DNA from: Spirochaetaceae bacterium
GTDB taxonomy: Bacteria; Spirochaetota; Spirochaetia; Treponematales; Treponemataceae
Length of the DNA stretch: 6,853 bases
Assembly: GCA_017646305.1 (NCBI GenBank)
Contig: JAGCMR010000134.1
Location: 1-6,853 of the forward strand
Reading direction: 5' to 3'
The notes under the pieces are model-generated. The model had not been told where the DNA came from. It was given only the letters and a program-made list of their open reading frames with translations, and ran no database searches. Shown one piece after another: positions 5,868-6,853 of the stretch (its first letter is position 1; each line of letters opens with the position of its first letter). The position numbers and the translations under genes were made by a program.

Positions 5868-6551
5868 TTACTCATTTGTGTTTTCTTCAACTATAGGCTC
5901 TTGATCTTTATCACCTTGATCTTGTTCTTGAGACTTTTCTAAAATCTCATCCTCTAAAACAGCAGTTTTTCCTTCCTGAGACTCCCAAGCTTTTGTAAGC
6001 TTATTTTCAAAATCATCGATAGAGCTATTATCTGGAAAATCCGTTTTAAGCTGATGGAGGGCAATTTCAGCCTCTTCAAGATAATTTCCTGTAATCAATA
6101 CCGTGATAAAGTTTTCCTGCAGGGCCTGATCGTAGGGATTCTTCTCTACCAGTTTACGATAACTTGCACTTGCATAGGCTAAATCACCCTGCCGAGCGTA
6201 AATATAGGCGAGACTTTTTTCAAGGTCACTATTATCAGGGTCTTTTTCCAACAGCTGTTCATATCCAAGTCGGGCTTTTTCCCAATTCTCTGATAAAGCA
6301 TAGGTAAAGGCTATCTTGTATTGAGCAGATTCAGTTAAATCAGGATGATCAAGTGCCTTTGTGTAATACTCAATAGCCTTCTGATAATTCTTATTATCTA
6401 GATACGCATCGCCAATAAGATAATATTCAGACAAGATATTGCTGTAGATTCGGTCTTTCTCCCCTACAATACCAATTCCCTGCTGAGAACTACAGGAAAA
6501 AAGTAAAAACACAAAGGCAACAAGAACAAAAGGGTACAAGCCTTTTTTCAT
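5868..6551 (-). CDS. TPR-repeat lipoprotein
   Basis: A 227-residue predicted lipoprotein. The signal peptide MKKGLYPF plus a hydrophobic stretch (9-18) ends in the lipobox LFSC with Cys20 as the lipidated residue. Phe at position -2 is unusual for enterobacteria but acceptable for the looser spirochaete lipobox. Residues about 42-175 form four tetratricopeptide repeats: 42-75 (GDAYLDNKNYQKAIEYYTKA), 76-109 (ending LLEKDPDN), 110-141 (YARQGDLAYASASYRKLVEK) and a weaker 142-175. A tail of about 28 residues (200-227) is rich in Asp, Glu and Gln. TPR lipoproteins scaffold envelope protein complexes; no partner can be read here. The ATG begins 2 nt after the stop of the uracil phosphoribosyltransferase gene, without a strong Shine-Dalgarno, so it probably depends on that gene's transcription and translation. 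It shares only the terminator with the opposite operon. Confidence 0.9.
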   Translation of the reverse strand: MKKGLYPFVLVAFVFLLFSCSSQQGIGIVGEKDRIYSNILSEYYLIGDAYLDNKNYQKAIEYYTKALDHPDLTESAQYKIAFTYALSENWEKARLGYEQLLEKDPDNSDLEKSLAYIYARQGDLAYASASYRKLVEKNPYDQALQENFITVLITGNYLEEAEIALHQLKTDFPDNSSIDDFENKLTKAWESQEGKTAVLEDEILEKSQEQDQGDKDQEPIVEENTNE

Positions 6552-6553
6552 TG

Positions 6554-6853
6554 CTAGACAGTACCTAAAACAGTTTGCTCAATTTTACGGAGCTGAGAAC
6601 GATACAAACCAGTAATATTTGTTCCGTAGTCTGCAATAAGCTGAATGATGTTGCGGGGAGAATCCTCGGTGTCACGACCGTTGAGACGATCTCCAGCATC
6701 TCCTAATCCTGGCATAATGTAGGCGGAGCTATTCAACACAGGATCCATCCACAAGGTATAAACGGTACAATTGTCCAAGGCACGAACTACCCGCAATGCT
6801 CCCTTGAGGGCTGCAATTACATTGAAGAACTTAATAGAACGAGGCTTTACTCC
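6554..6853 (-). CDS. upp: Uracil phosphoribosyltransferase, C-terminal part (5' end beyond window)
   Basis: The minus-strand frame is open to the window edge and gives the last 99 residues. UPRT joins uracil and PRPP to UMP plus pyrophosphate in pyrimidine salvage. The fragment shows the last Rossmann strand-helix ([20 protein letters not shown]), then the strand [20 protein letters not shown], and the family signature [12 protein letters not shown] at fragment residues 48-59 (bases 6712-6677), the uracil-recognition loop that closes ordinary bacterial Upp. Here about 40 more residues follow, with a predicted helical end ([15 protein letters not shown]), so this is a C-terminally extended form. 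A TTG at 6796 is not the start because homologous sequence continues upstream of it. The PRPP-binding motif is outside the window. The stop is 2 nt before the TPR lipoprotein start, indicating an operon. Confidence 0.92.
   Translation of the reverse strand, partial: GVKPRSIKFFNVIAALKGALRVVRALDNCTVYTLWMDPVLNSSAYIMPGLGDAGDRLNGRDTEDSPRNIIQLIADYGTNITGLYRSQLRKIEQTVLGTV

Noticed and set aside
5852..5869. AAGCTT...AAGCTT inverted repeat as a separate terminator
   Set aside because: It is only a 6-bp A+T-rich palindrome pair overlapping the lipoprotein stop, weak beside the hairpin at 5794-5842.

Overview
The window looks like chromosomal DNA from a spirochaete, most probably a Treponema-like one. 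The reasons are its A+T-rich composition (about 60% by eye), tandem DUF115/Maf-type motility-associated proteins, a relaxed spirochaete-style lipobox, and a uracil phosphoribosyltransferase. The genus is an inference, because no rRNA or other marker gene is present.

Positions 1-5776, plus strand, hold one tightly packed transcription unit. The last 22 codons of an unidentified upstream gene end in a TAATG overlap with a 275-residue protein that I read as an N-terminal GAF-like domain and a degenerate GGDEF-fold domain. Two different DUF115 (Maf/MptE-like) proteins follow. The second overlaps the first by 11 nt, and a fourth gene overlaps the second by 11 nt. That fourth gene encodes a membrane protein of about 602 residues: two transmembrane helices around a roughly 115-residue extracytoplasmic domain, a very acidic proline-rich linker of about 270 residues, and a C-terminal GGDEF-fold domain whose signature reads GNDGF. 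DUF115/Maf proteins are known as putative flagellin glycosyltransferases that work with nonulosonic-acid sugars. The two predicted pseudo-GGDEF proteins flanking them look like dedicated regulatory or scaffolding partners. The operon is therefore best read as a candidate glycosylation or motility module with a membrane-sensor input. That function is inferred.

Positions 5777-5867 hold a strong inverted repeat with U-rich flanks on both sides, a bidirectional terminator between converging units.

Positions 5868-6853, minus strand, hold the 3' end of an uracil phosphoribosyltransferase gene, cut by the window edge, followed after 2 nt by a small TPR lipoprotein. This pair looks like ordinary housekeeping and envelope content, unrelated to the opposite operon. 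The UPRT carries a C-terminal extension of about 40 residues after the conserved uracil-binding motif.

No RNA genes, mobile elements or CRISPR arrays were seen. No gene-free stretch exceeds 91 bases.
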